Shown: positions 26,393-34,271 of the stretch, in pieces
Numbering within the stretch: position 1 is the first letter of the stretch
How the letters are laid out: every line of letters starts with the position of its first letter
Assembly (NCBI RefSeq): GCF_000019225.1
Contig: NC_010995.1
Location: 1,434,501 to 1,498,500 of the forward strand
Length of the DNA: 64,000 nucleotides
From: Cellvibrio japonicus Ueda107
GTDB lineage: Bacteria; Pseudomonadota; Gammaproteobacteria; Pseudomonadales; Cellvibrionaceae
Reading direction: 5' to 3'
Notes under the pieces: generated by a model
Database searches by the model: none
What the model was told of the DNA's origin: nothing
The model's input: only the letters and a program-made list of their open reading frames with translations
Translations under genes and position numbers: made by a program

Positions 26393-26596
26393 TTAGAAAT
26401 CAAGGTCATCGAAATCGCCGTAGCCCAACTGATCCTTAATGCGGCGACGCTCCAGGCGGTCTTCAATCTTGCGGCGCATTTCCAGAGTGTGTTGGCTAGC
26501 TTCTTTGCCAGTGAGTTTCGGGGTTGCCTCATCATCCTCGGTTTCGATGTTATCACTAATGAGATCGGCATCTTGCGAATCTACATCAACAGACAT
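26393..26596 (-). CDS. small acidic/coiled protein (PA3496-like)
   Basis: 67 residues: an acidic N-terminal half (VDVDSQDADLISDNIETEDD), then a basic helix MRRKIEDRLERRRIKDQLGY, then an acidic end FDDLDF. This layout recalls the short PA3496 family of gammaproteobacteria (tentative). Monocistronic, with its own terminator. No domain can be assigned. An overlapping minus-strand frame at 26377-26571 is a shadow. Confidence 0.75.
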   Translation of the reverse strand: MSVDVDSQDADLISDNIETEDDEATPKLTGKEASQHTLEMRRKIEDRLERRRIKDQLGYGDFDDLDF

Positions 26597-26814
26597 AAGA
26601 CTACTCCAGTATTGACAGAGATATTGGGTGGCTGACGGCTGCTTTGGGGCACCCGTTTTAACCCGCGCTATTTACCATAGCCAATGCCAAAACAAAAGCA
26701 AATTATGGTGCCGAAATAAAAAATATTCGTTTTGCCAGAGCCCCTCAACTGGGGTACAAAGCGCACCCAATCCACCGGGTATGATTTTTTGATAAAACAT
26801 GAGCGAGAAGATAA

Positions 26815-27282
26815 ATGTTGAGCCAACAACAACCGGATATTATCGGCTGGCGCGAGTGGGTAGGATTGCCAGATTTGTCGATCAGCCATATCAAAGCCAA
26901 GGTGGATACCGGGGCGAAAACCAGTGCCCTGCATGCCTATTACGTCACCCCGTTTGAACAGGACGGAAAAACCTGGGTCCGGTTCGGGTTGCACCCCATG
27001 CAAAAGGACAGCCTGACCTGTATCGAGTGCAGCGCACCGGTCAAAGATGTTCGCCGGGTAACGGATTCCGGCGGCCATGCCGAAGAGCGCTATGTGATAG
27101 AAACCACCCTGGTGATTCAGGGAGAAGCCTTTCCTATCGAAGTGACCCTGACCGACCGGGAGAATATGCGTTTTCGCATGTTGCTGGGTCGCAGTGCACT
27201 AAAGCGTCGCTTCCTGGTTGATAGTGGCCAATCGTTTATCCTGGGCGGCAACCGCCACCTGCCGCCGCAACCCTCTCTCTAA
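26815..27282 (+). CDS. RimB-like aspartic/zinc protease (RimK-associated)
   Basis: 155 residues. The motif KVDTGAKTSALHA (about 27-39) has the retropepsin-like Asp-Thr-Gly, and LLGRSALKRRFLVDSG near the end is the second conserved block of the PF05618 group, known as RimB in Pseudomonas and often named ATP-dependent zinc protease. It would act with RimK on ribosomal protein S6 modification. The rimK gene follows after 31 nt. The c-di-GMP phosphodiesterase RimA of the Pseudomonas operon is not beside it. GAGAAG precedes the ATG. Confidence 0.88.
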   Translation: MLSQQQPDIIGWREWVGLPDLSISHIKAKVDTGAKTSALHAYYVTPFEQDGKTWVRFGLHPMQKDSLTCIECSAPVKDVRRVTDSGGHAEERYVIETTLVIQGEAFPIEVTLTDRENMRFRMLLGRSALKRRFLVDSGQSFILGGNRHLPPQPSL

Positions 27283-27313
27283 CCCTATAGCCCCACGCTA
27301 GATCAGGTCTGTT

Positions 27314-28219
27314 ATGAAAATCGCTATTCTGTCGCGCAACCGTCGCTTGTACTCTACCCGCCGCTTGGTGGAGGCCTGTACCCAGCGTGGCCATGAGGTG
27401 CGGGTGATCGATATCCTCAAATGCTATATCGACATTGCGTCTGCCAGCCCGGCCATTTGGTATATGGGCGAAAAGCTGGAAGGGTTTGATGCGGTGATTC
27501 CCCGCATCGGTGCGTCGGTGACTCACTATGGTCTGGCGGTTATCCGCCAATTTGAAATGATGGGCGTCTATTGCCTGACAGAGTCGATTGCCCTGGGGCG
27601 CTCGCGCGACAAGCTGCGCGCCTTGCAGTTGCTCTCGCGCAAGGGGATAGGCCTGCCCAAAACCAGTTTTGCCTACAACGTTTACGATGCTCGCGAGCTG
27701 ATCAAACTGGTGGGTGGAACACCGCTGGTTCTCAAACTGTGTGAGGGCACCCAAGGCAAAGGCATCGTACTGGCAGAAACCCAAAAAGCGGCAGAGAGTG
27801 TAATCGAAGCATTTCGCGAATTGCGCGCCGAATTTCTGGTGCAGGAATTTATCAAAGAAGCTAATGGCAGCGATGTGCGTTGCTTTGTGGTGGGCGATAA
27901 AGTCGTCGCGTCCATGGAGCGCACTGCACAGGATGGTGAGTTCCGCTCCAACCTCCATCGCGGCGGTACTGCCAAAGTCACCAAGCTATCACCCACAGAG
28001 CGTCGCACTGCAATCAAAGCAGCACAAACCATGGGATTGAAAGTTGCGGGTGTTGATTTACTGCGCTCGTCGCGTGGCCCACTGGTAATGGAAGTAAATT
28101 CGTCACCCGGACTGGAAGGCATTGAAAGCGCAACCGGTAAAGATATTGCGGGATTAATCGTGGCTTATATGGAAGAAAATGCCAAGCCAGTTACTACAAC
28201 TCGGGCAGGTAAGGGATAG
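27314..28219 (+). CDS. rimK: ribosomal protein S6-glutamate ligase RimK
   Basis: 301 residues, ATP-grasp enzyme of normal length. ILSRNRRLYSTRRLVEA opens the N-terminal domain; KLCEGTQGKGIVLAE (about 137-151) and the metal/ATP site VDLLRSSRGPLVMEVNSSPG (about 247-266) are intact. It adds glutamates to the C-terminus of S6 and so tunes translation. Forms an operon with the RimB-like protease. An IS66 element inserted 11 nt after its stop codon, leaving the gene intact. Confidence 0.96.
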   Translation: MKIAILSRNRRLYSTRRLVEACTQRGHEVRVIDILKCYIDIASASPAIWYMGEKLEGFDAVIPRIGASVTHYGLAVIRQFEMMGVYCLTESIALGRSRDKLRALQLLSRKGIGLPKTSFAYNVYDARELIKLVGGTPLVLKLCEGTQGKGIVLAETQKAAESVIEAFRELRAEFLVQEFIKEANGSDVRCFVVGDKVVASMERTAQDGEFRSNLHRGGTAKVTKLSPTERRTAIKAAQTMGLKVAGVDLLRSSRGPLVMEVNSSPGLEGIESATGKDIAGLIVAYMEENAKPVTTTRAGKG

Positions 28220-28310
28220 GCCAGTTATTCGTAAGCGCCTAACTAACCCCATCTATCGAGTTAATTGTTTTTTTACTAAGGTACTTTTCCTAAATTCACC
28301 AGGAGGCCTT

Positions 28311-28625
28311 ATGAAAAAACGTAACGAAGAACAATGGCGAGCACTGTTTGCGCAGCACGACGCCAGCGGTGTATCAGCAGCCGTTTTTTGTAAGCAGAAC
28401 GAGCTGTGCCCCAAATACTTCAGCTTGCGCCGCAAACAATTGGCAAAGATGGCCAGTAAAGAGGAAGCCGGTTTTGTTCGTGTAAAAGTAAAGCCCAAAA
28501 TACCGCACGAAGCTTCTGGTGTGAAGGCTGCATCACTGACCATTCGCCATCATGTAGGCCAGCTTGAATTTGGCACACTACCGCCACCTCAGTGGCTGGC
28601 CCAATTGCTCAGGGCGTTGGCATGA
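28311..28625 (+). CDS. tnpA: IS66 accessory protein TnpA (copy 1)
   Basis: 104 residues from the ATG at 28311, chosen for AGGAGG 5 nt upstream; the frame upstream lies outside the element. EEQWRALFAQHDASGVSAAV then FCKQNELCPKYFSLRRKQL is the small HTH protein of IS66 elements. Its stop overlaps the tnpB start (ATGA). Differs at several residues from the copy 2 protein, so the two copies are not recent duplicates. Confidence 0.9.
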   Translation: MKKRNEEQWRALFAQHDASGVSAAVFCKQNELCPKYFSLRRKQLAKMASKEEAGFVRVKVKPKIPHEASGVKAASLTIRHHVGQLEFGTLPPPQWLAQLLRALA

Positions 28626-28970
28626 TCCAGTGGGATGATGTACCGGTATACGTACACCGGCAACCGGTGGATTTTCGCAAATCCATTAATGGGTTGAGTG
28701 TCTTGGTGCAGGAGTCCATGGCACTGGAGGTATTTTCCCGATCCGTGTTTGTGTTTGGCAATCGCACCCGCAATAAAATAAAAATCCTCCTGGGATAAAA
28801 CCGGGTTTTGTCTGTGGTACAAACGATTGGAAAAAGATAAATTCAAATGGCCACGCCGGGGTGATGCTGTGTTATCACTGACTCACGAACAGTTTGATTG
28901 GCTGTTGCGCGGGTTAGATATTGAAAAGCTTCAACCACACACAGAAAAATATTTCTTCTCGGCGAATTAG
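28622..28970 (+). pseudogene. tnpB: IS66 TnpB, frameshifted (copy 1)
   Basis: The frame opens MIQWDDVPVYVHRQPVDFRK like the intact copy 2 gene but stops at 28798. Near 28790 the sequence reads ATCCTCC-TGGGAT where copy 2 has ATCCTGTATTGGGAT, a 2-nt loss. The remainder (the WYKRLEKDKF part, the DAVLSLTHEQFDWLLRG part and the SAN end) continues in another frame to 28970. TnpB is normally 116 residues. Confidence 0.92.
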
Positions 28971-29002
28971 TGCTATCAACCTGCGCAGGTTTTTTATAAG
29001 AT

Positions 29003-30421
29003 GTGTGGATGGAAAACAAACCCGATCTTCTGCAAGAAAATATTGATCTGCAAAAAATAGTTGCCGATAAAGACGATATTATTTCAGCGCAGGAAAAGTC
29101 CCTTCAAAGCAAAGAAAAACGCATTCGTATTCTTGAAGAATATATCCTCTCGCTTCAGCAAAAACAATTTGGCAGTTCCAGTGAAAAGCAGGAAGTGCTT
29201 CAAGCGGAGCTGGTCTTTACCGAAGCGGAGGATACCGCGGAAGCCGAAGCCCCTGAACAAGTGGATGCCTTTGCCGATGACACGGTTGTTGTAGCGGAGC
29301 ATAAACGCAAGAAGAAACGTGCATCCATTCCCAAAGAGCTACATCGTATCGAGATTACCCACGATCTGCCTGAGGATCAAAAATGCTGTCCGCACGATGG
29401 ATCGTTATTAAAACCCATCGGTTTTGAATCCCACGAACAATTAGACATTATCCCCGCCAGTGTTCGGGTGTTACATCACAAACGATTGAAATACGCCTGC
29501 CCCTGTTGCGAAAACTATCTTGTGACCGCAAAGAAACCCGCACAACCGATTGAAAAAAGTATCGCCTCACCCGGGCTGTTGGCCCATATTGCCACGCAAA
29601 AATATGTAGATGCCATGCCGCTGTATCGCCAGACGGACATTTTCAAACGTATTGGTGTGGAGATGGATCGCACTACACTCGCCAACTGGATGATCCGTTG
29701 TGGAAACCTGGTGCAGCCATTAATTAACTTGCTGCACGAAAGAATGTTGGAACAAACGATTCTTCATGCGGATGAAACGCGTGTGCAGGTGTTGAATGAA
29801 ACCGGTCGTGCGGCTGAAACACAGAGTTTTATGTGGGTATTGCGCAGTACGCAACCCACGTGTGCAGCAGTGCTTTATCGCTACGAACCGACACGCAGTG
29901 GAAAAGTAATCACGGAATTGCTACGTGATTTTAATGGCGCACTCATGACCGATGGCTATGCAGCTTACAACGCACCTTGTGAAAAAAAGGGTATTACCCA
30001 TTTAGCCTGTTGGGCACATGCGCGTCGCAAGTTTATCGAGGCACAAAAAATCCAGGCGAAGGGAAAAACCGGTAAAGCAGATCAAGCGATTGCGTTTATC
30101 CAGCAGCTCTATGGAATAGAAAAGGCGATTAAGGACAAAACGCCGGAAGAAAAATATCAACTGAGACAAACACAATCGCTGCCGGTGTTACAAAAAATAA
30201 AAGTCTGGTTGGATAAAGGCTTGGCACATTCACCGCCACAATCGTTGATTGGAAAGGCATTGCATTATTTGCATGAACAATGGCCGAAGCTGGTTCGCTA
30301 TGTGGAATCGGGGGATTATCCGATTGATAACAATGCAGCGGAGAATGCAATCCGCCCGTTTGTGATTGGGCGAAAAAACTGGCTATTTGATCTTGCCCAG
30401 CACGAGTGGACACCCCGTTAA
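29003..30421 (+). pseudogene. tnpC: IS66 transposase TnpC, 5' part (interrupted by IS3)
   Basis: The gene reads as a normal IS66 transposase, with a coiled-coil head, a CPHDG/CPCCENY zinc-binding part, HADETRVQVL and MTDGYAAYN, and NNAAENAIRPFVIGRKNWLF, up to 30387. The last ten residues before the stop at 30421 belong to the inserted IS3. Joining 29003-30387 with 31637-31820 gives 523 codons in frame, against 522 in copy 2. Confidence 0.93.
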
Positions 30422-30446
30422 GCGATAAACTGCAACGAGGTGAACC

Positions 30447-30746
30447 ATGGCAAGAACCGCTACCCCGATGAAACAGAACCGTACCCGTCACTCCCAAGCC
30501 TTCAAGAATGAAGCGTTAGCGCTGGCCGAGCGAATTGGCGTTAGTAAAGCGGCCGAACAGCTTGGTCTTCATGCGTCTCAGCTCTATGGATGGCGCAGTA
30601 AGCAGCAGCAGACCCTGAGCAGCAGTGAGCGCGAACAGTCACTGGCCGACGAAAACGCCCGCCTCAAGCGGCTCCTGGCCGAGCAAGCCGAAGAACTGGC
30701 CATCGTAAAAAAGGCCGCGGCGTACTTTGCGAAGAGCCTCAAGTGA
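30447..30746 (+). CDS. IS3-group OrfA
   Basis: 99 residues. HTH protein of the transposase_8 type (HSQAFKNEALALAERIGVSK then AAEQLGLHASQLYGWR) with a leucine-zipper part (about 55-85). A A AAA AAG slippery heptamer at 30707-30713 lies in the correct phase for -1 frameshifting into orfB. Alone it is thought to act as a transposition inhibitor in IS3 elements. Confidence 0.93.
   Translation: MARTATPMKQNRTRHSQAFKNEALALAERIGVSKAAEQLGLHASQLYGWRSKQQQTLSSSEREQSLADENARLKRLLAEQAEELAIVKKAAAYFAKSLK
30707..30713 (+). promoter_or_regulatory. programmed -1 frameshift site
   Basis: A AAA AAG, read in frame by orfA (GTA AAA AAG). A slip of -1 gives GGC CGC GGC GTA, which is open into orfB, yielding the OrfAB transposase. 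Confidence 0.75.
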
Positions 30747-31603
30747 AGTACGCCTTCATGAGGACACATGCCCCAGCGTTTTCGGTGAAAGCCATGTGCC
30801 GTGTTCTGGGTGTCGCCCGCAGTGGTTTCTACGCCTGGTGCTCACGCGAGCCATCCACGCGCCACCAGCAACGGGCCGAGCTGGATCAGCGGGTCGCGCA
30901 AGCGTATAACGCCCGTAAGGGCCGCAGTGGCGCCCCGCGGCTGTGCCATGACCTGTGGGAAGCCGGGCTGCGCTGTAATCGCAAGACGGTTGCAGCCTCG
31001 ATGCAGCGACAAGGCTTACGCGCCAAGGCGGCCAAGAAGTTCAAGGCCACAACTAACTCCCGACACTCGCTCCCGGTGGCAGAGAACCTGCTCAAGCAAG
31101 ACTTCACAGCATCAGCACCCAATCAGAAATGGGTGGGCGACATCACCTACCTGCACACGGACGAGGGCTGGCTGTATCTCGCCGTAATCATTGATCTGTA
31201 CTCGCGCATGGTGGTCGGCTGGGCCATGAGCGAACGCATGACGGCTGACCTGGCCTGCGATGCTCTGCACATGGCGCTGTGGCGGCGAAAGCAGCCAAAG
31301 GGAGTGATCGTACACAGCGACCGCGGCAGTCAGTACTGCTCAACGGCTTATCAGGGTCTAATCCGCGCTCATCAGCTGCGATGCAGTATGAGCGCGAAAG
31401 GCAACTGCTACGACAATGCGTGTGCAGAGAGCTTCTTCCACAGCCTGAAGGTCGAATGCATCCATGGCGAGCGCTTCATGAGCCGCGCCCAGATGCGTGA
31501 AACCGTGTTTGAATACATCGAAACCGACTATAACCGCCAGCGGCGACATAGCACGCTGGGGCACATCAGCCCGCAAGCCTACGAGGCCCGGATGAGTGCT
31601 TGA
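30743..31603 (+). CDS. IS3-group OrfB (DDE integrase domain)
   Basis: 286 residues. rve-type integrase core with the DDE residues: Asp in VGDITYLHT, Asp in VHSDRGSQYCS and Glu in NACAESFFHSLKVE. The N-terminal HTH_21 part (RGLAxSGFY-like, GVARSGFYAW) precedes it. The GTG at 30743 overlaps the orfA stop; normally expressed as the OrfAB fusion by frameshifting. Confidence 0.93.
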   Translation: MKYAFMRTHAPAFSVKAMCRVLGVARSGFYAWCSREPSTRHQQRAELDQRVAQAYNARKGRSGAPRLCHDLWEAGLRCNRKTVAASMQRQGLRAKAAKKFKATTNSRHSLPVAENLLKQDFTASAPNQKWVGDITYLHTDEGWLYLAVIIDLYSRMVVGWAMSERMTADLACDALHMALWRRKQPKGVIVHSDRGSQYCSTAYQGLIRAHQLRCSMSAKGNCYDNACAESFFHSLKVECIHGERFMSRAQMRETVFEYIETDYNRQRRHSTLGHISPQAYEARMSA

Positions 31604-31633
31604 AACTGTGTCCACGGTTGCTGGGCAAGATCA

Positions 31634-31820
31634 ATTCTCCACAAGTCCCAAAGGGGCCACGGCGAGTGCAAATTTATACAGTGTGATTGAAACCGCCAAG
31701 GCCAATGGGCTGGAGCCTTATGGGTATTTAAAAACAATCTTCACTGAATTACCCAATGCGACAAGCCTCGAACAGATCGAGGCATTATTACCGTGGAATT
31801 ACAAGGATGGGGTTAGTTAG
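31634..31820 (+). pseudogene. tnpC: IS66 transposase TnpC, 3' remnant (copy 1)
   Basis: The 3' end of the interrupted transposase: STSPKGATASANLYSVIETA and ALLPWNYKDGVS match the last 60 residues of copy 2 (SASPKGAAASANLYSVIETA and ALLPWNVKSGVD). It starts right after the IS3 insertion, and the first 3 bases are the target duplication. Confidence 0.92.
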
Positions 31821-31941
31821 GCGTTTACAGTTATTCGCCTGTGTGCGAACTTTTGATGTTTATGGAATAAAGGATAAGCTGAAGTCAAAAATATCAAAAG
31901 GGAAACCCCAAATAGCAGGGAATTCCCTATTGACTGATCCA

Positions 31942-32322
31942 TCAATCAGCATATACATCAAAAACAATATTTAACTGACGTTTAGATAGTTCGTCCGCTA
32001 ATTGATGGGAAAGAATGAAACCGCCTTGGCCATTATTTGAGCTTAACATGCAAAATATGTCGATTTCACATTGATTATAAAGAATGGAAAAAATAGCTTC
32101 TTTTTCTTTAAAGAAATTTATTATATCTATAATATGGATTTCAAATTTTTCACTTGGTGAAATTTTAGACTCAAATGACCAAAAAGATTTCTCTCTAGTC
32201 TTGTCACGAGAATATGAATCTCCCTTAGAAAATCCTTTGGTAGATTCACCAAGAAAACCGTTCAATTGAGATAAGTCGTAATATTCTGAAAAAACTCTCA
32301 ATGTTGCTTTAACTTCTAACAT
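31942..32322 (-). CDS. candidate Rhs immunity protein (DUF4279-like)
   Basis: 126 residues, starting 2 nt after the Rhs stop codon (TAATAATG). Beta-strand-rich start (EVKATLRVFSEYYDLSQLNG), a charged loop with SFWSFESK, and a helical second half (FEIHIIDIINFFKEKEAIFS). The shape and the W-x-F/W loop recall the DUF4279 group of small immunity-type proteins, but this match is tentative. Position directly behind an Rhs toxin tip is the strongest evidence for immunity. AT-rich like other toxin/immunity genes. Confidence 0.6.
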   Translation of the reverse strand: MLEVKATLRVFSEYYDLSQLNGFLGESTKGFSKGDSYSRDKTREKSFWSFESKISPSEKFEIHIIDIINFFKEKEAIFSILYNQCEIDIFCMLSSNNGQGGFILSHQLADELSKRQLNIVFDVYAD

Positions 32323-32324
32323 TA

Positions 32325-34070
32325 TTAGTAATCCTCATTAATATTACCAATGCTATCACCTAAACTACCCTCTGTGGTTTGAGGGAATACTTCACCACAA
32401 TTATTGCAAACTTCTACATCCGGATTGTTAGGTAATTTTGCACCACCTTTCAATTCGTGAATTTTATCTTTTACTTCTCTAGGTTTTAGACCATGTTCAC
32501 TGGCAATTTTTCCGGGCCTATTACTGGTGCTGCTTCCGCAAGATGGGCAATCACCTACCTCTGGTTTTGTTTGTCCTTTGTTTTCTTTACTGCCCTCAGT
32601 AGATTCATTGTTCACTGCAATTGCAGTTGCTGCTATTGCTGTTCCTACAACACCTGCCACCACTAACTCTGTTGCTGTGAATGTTGTTGTAGTTGCAGTT
32701 ACAGTCGTGGTAACAGCAGCGCCAGTAGTAGTTGCAGCAGCGGCGGTTCCTCCTCCTGTAAATAAACCGATTAACCATGGAATAAAGGCAAACTTTCCCG
32801 TTGGGTCAATTTTGTTTATCGGATCATTTCCCACATAAGCATACAAATTCATCTGGTCTTCGTAAAAGACCGGATCAGTCTGCAAAAACCTTCCCAGCTT
32901 TGGAGAGTACATCCTTGCTTTGTAGTGATAGAGTCCCAGCTCTTTTAGCCATGTCTGGCCAGTATAACCAAAGCGGTCACTATTGGTAGACTTGGGAATG
33001 CCGTAGGCATCATAGCTCAGTGCAGTAAGGTGGGTGCCGTTTACGGTACTGTGCGCGATGATGCTGCCTTGATGATCTGCATGCAAGTAGCGCCAGTTGG
33101 CAGATCCAGTAGCGGCACTATTGTATTGAACCCAAGGTTCATCTACTTGGTCACCGTGAACATATCGGCGAATCATTGTGCCAGTACTGTTGTACTCTGC
33201 TGCCAAGGCATCGCCGTCGTAAAGGAATCGGGTGACAATTCCTGCAACGGTTGTTTCGTACAGGCGACCCAAGGGGTCATATTTTAATGTTGAAGCGGCA
33301 ATTCCGGTACCACTGGTGCTGCGCAAACGATTTTCGTCATCATATTGATAGAGTATGCCGTTATCATTAGTGAGGTTTCCATTGCTGTCATAGCTCACCG
33401 CAAAACCATTCACGCTAGTATATTGATTTAGACCGTTAATGGTGTAGGCACCTGTGCGGTTTTCATTGCCGATGTATTGATAGAGCGTATTACTTTGGGT
33501 GAGTTGTGTGATCTGATTAGCCGGATTGTAGGTGAAGGTGTTGGTAAGGTCTTGACTAGTATTGGGGAAGTCCTGGGTTAGGCTTGATAAGCGTTGAATA
33601 TTATCGAATTGATAGTCTGTTCGTGTTGCAACTGTACCTGCGCCAGGGTTGTGATTACGTAAGATTGCACTGCGATGTCCTGCCTTATTGTAGATAATAT
33701 CCAACATAGGGGTTGTTGTTTCACGCAGGCGGCTTACACGGTTATGATTATCAAAATCGTATTGGAACCATACATTGTCAGGATGAGTAATACGTGTTCG
33801 ATTGTTGTTGACGTCATAGGCATACCTTAGTGTACGAGTAATACCTCCCAGGATTGTATCGGTTTGAATAATGTTGCCAAAGCCATCTGTTTTATTGATG
33901 ACACCTTCTCCTGCATCACTGCCAAAGCGTGAATGCAAGGTAATGCCACGCAAGTCATAGTTGTAATAAATATCTGCTGTTTGAGTATTATTGGCGTAAT
34001 CCTTCACTATTAACCGATTGTTGTTGTCATACTGAAAGTTAATAATCGCGCCATTGCGTTTGCGCTCCAT
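32325..34070 (-). CDS. Rhs protein, C-terminal fragment with toxin tip
   Basis: 581 codons from an internal ATG; the frame is open further to the IS66 end at 34263, so this is the 3' part of a gene split by IS66 copy 2. YD repeats run over about residues 1-370 (YDNNNRLIVKDYAN and similar), then the RHS core (HYKARMYSPKLGRFLQTDPV, then GNDPINKIDPTGK). A hydrophobic Ala/Thr stretch follows, then a tip of about 75 residues with CPSCG and CNNCG, KIASEHGLKPREVKDKIHEL and NPDVEVCNNCGEVFPQ, ending IGNINEDY. The CxxC pairs suggest zinc binding; toxin activity is inferred from position. Whether the fragment is still made is unknown. Confidence 0.8.
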   Translation of the reverse strand: MERKRNGAIINFQYDNNNRLIVKDYANNTQTADIYYNYDLRGITLHSRFGSDAGEGVINKTDGFGNIIQTDTILGGITRTLRYAYDVNNNRTRITHPDNVWFQYDFDNHNRVSRLRETTTPMLDIIYNKAGHRSAILRNHNPGAGTVATRTDYQFDNIQRLSSLTQDFPNTSQDLTNTFTYNPANQITQLTQSNTLYQYIGNENRTGAYTINGLNQYTSVNGFAVSYDSNGNLTNDNGILYQYDDENRLRSTSGTGIAASTLKYDPLGRLYETTVAGIVTRFLYDGDALAAEYNSTGTMIRRYVHGDQVDEPWVQYNSAATGSANWRYLHADHQGSIIAHSTVNGTHLTALSYDAYGIPKSTNSDRFGYTGQTWLKELGLYHYKARMYSPKLGRFLQTDPVFYEDQMNLYAYVGNDPINKIDPTGKFAFIPWLIGLFTGGGTAAAATTTGAAVTTTVTATTTTFTATELVVAGVVGTAIAATAIAVNNESTEGSKENKGQTKPEVGDCPSCGSSTSNRPGKIASEHGLKPREVKDKIHELKGGAKLPNNPDVEVCNNCGEVFPQTTEGSLGDSIGNINEDY

Positions 34071-34271
34071 ATTGATATTGTTGTTGGCATCGTAACCGTA
34101 TTGGTTATAGTCGGTAGTACTGACGGTGCCGGAGCTGGTCTTTGATGGATAATAACGATGTGTCAGACGATCATAGGCGTCGTACCGTAATTCGGTTTTA
34201 TTGCCATTGGCATCAGTTTGGGTTTTTAATAAGCGACTGTTGTAGGTATTGGTGACATAGACTGTAAGCGC

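Larger units (their letters stand above)
30388..31633 (+). mobile_element. IS3-group insertion sequence nested in IS66 tnpC
   Basis: 1246 bp. The left end TGATCTTGCCCAGCACGAGT is mirrored at the right end (inverse TGATCTTGCCCAGCAACCGT), close to the ends of IS3 itself. The 3-bp target duplication ATT is at 30385-30387 and 31634-31636. It carries orfA and orfB with an A6G slippage site. The element looks intact and may be active. Confidence 0.95.
28231..31828 (+). mobile_element. IS66-family element, copy 1 (defective, hosts a nested IS3)
   Basis: The left end GTAAGCGCCTAACTAACCCC (28231) and the right end, inverse GTAAACGCCTAACTAACCCC (to 31828), are near-identical inverted repeats. The flanks are an exact 8-bp target duplication AGTTATTC at 28223-28230 and 31829-31836. 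Inside are tnpA, a frameshifted tnpB and a tnpC cut by an IS3-group element. Without the nested IS and its 3-bp duplication the element is 2349 bp, 1 bp longer than copy 2. The element cannot move on its own any more; copy 2 could supply proteins in trans. Confidence 0.96.

Noticed and set aside
26377..26571. 64-codon minus-strand frame
   Set aside because: Shadow of the small acidic protein gene in another frame.
31279..31500. 73-codon frame within IS3 orfB
   Set aside because: Lies wholly in orfB, in another frame.
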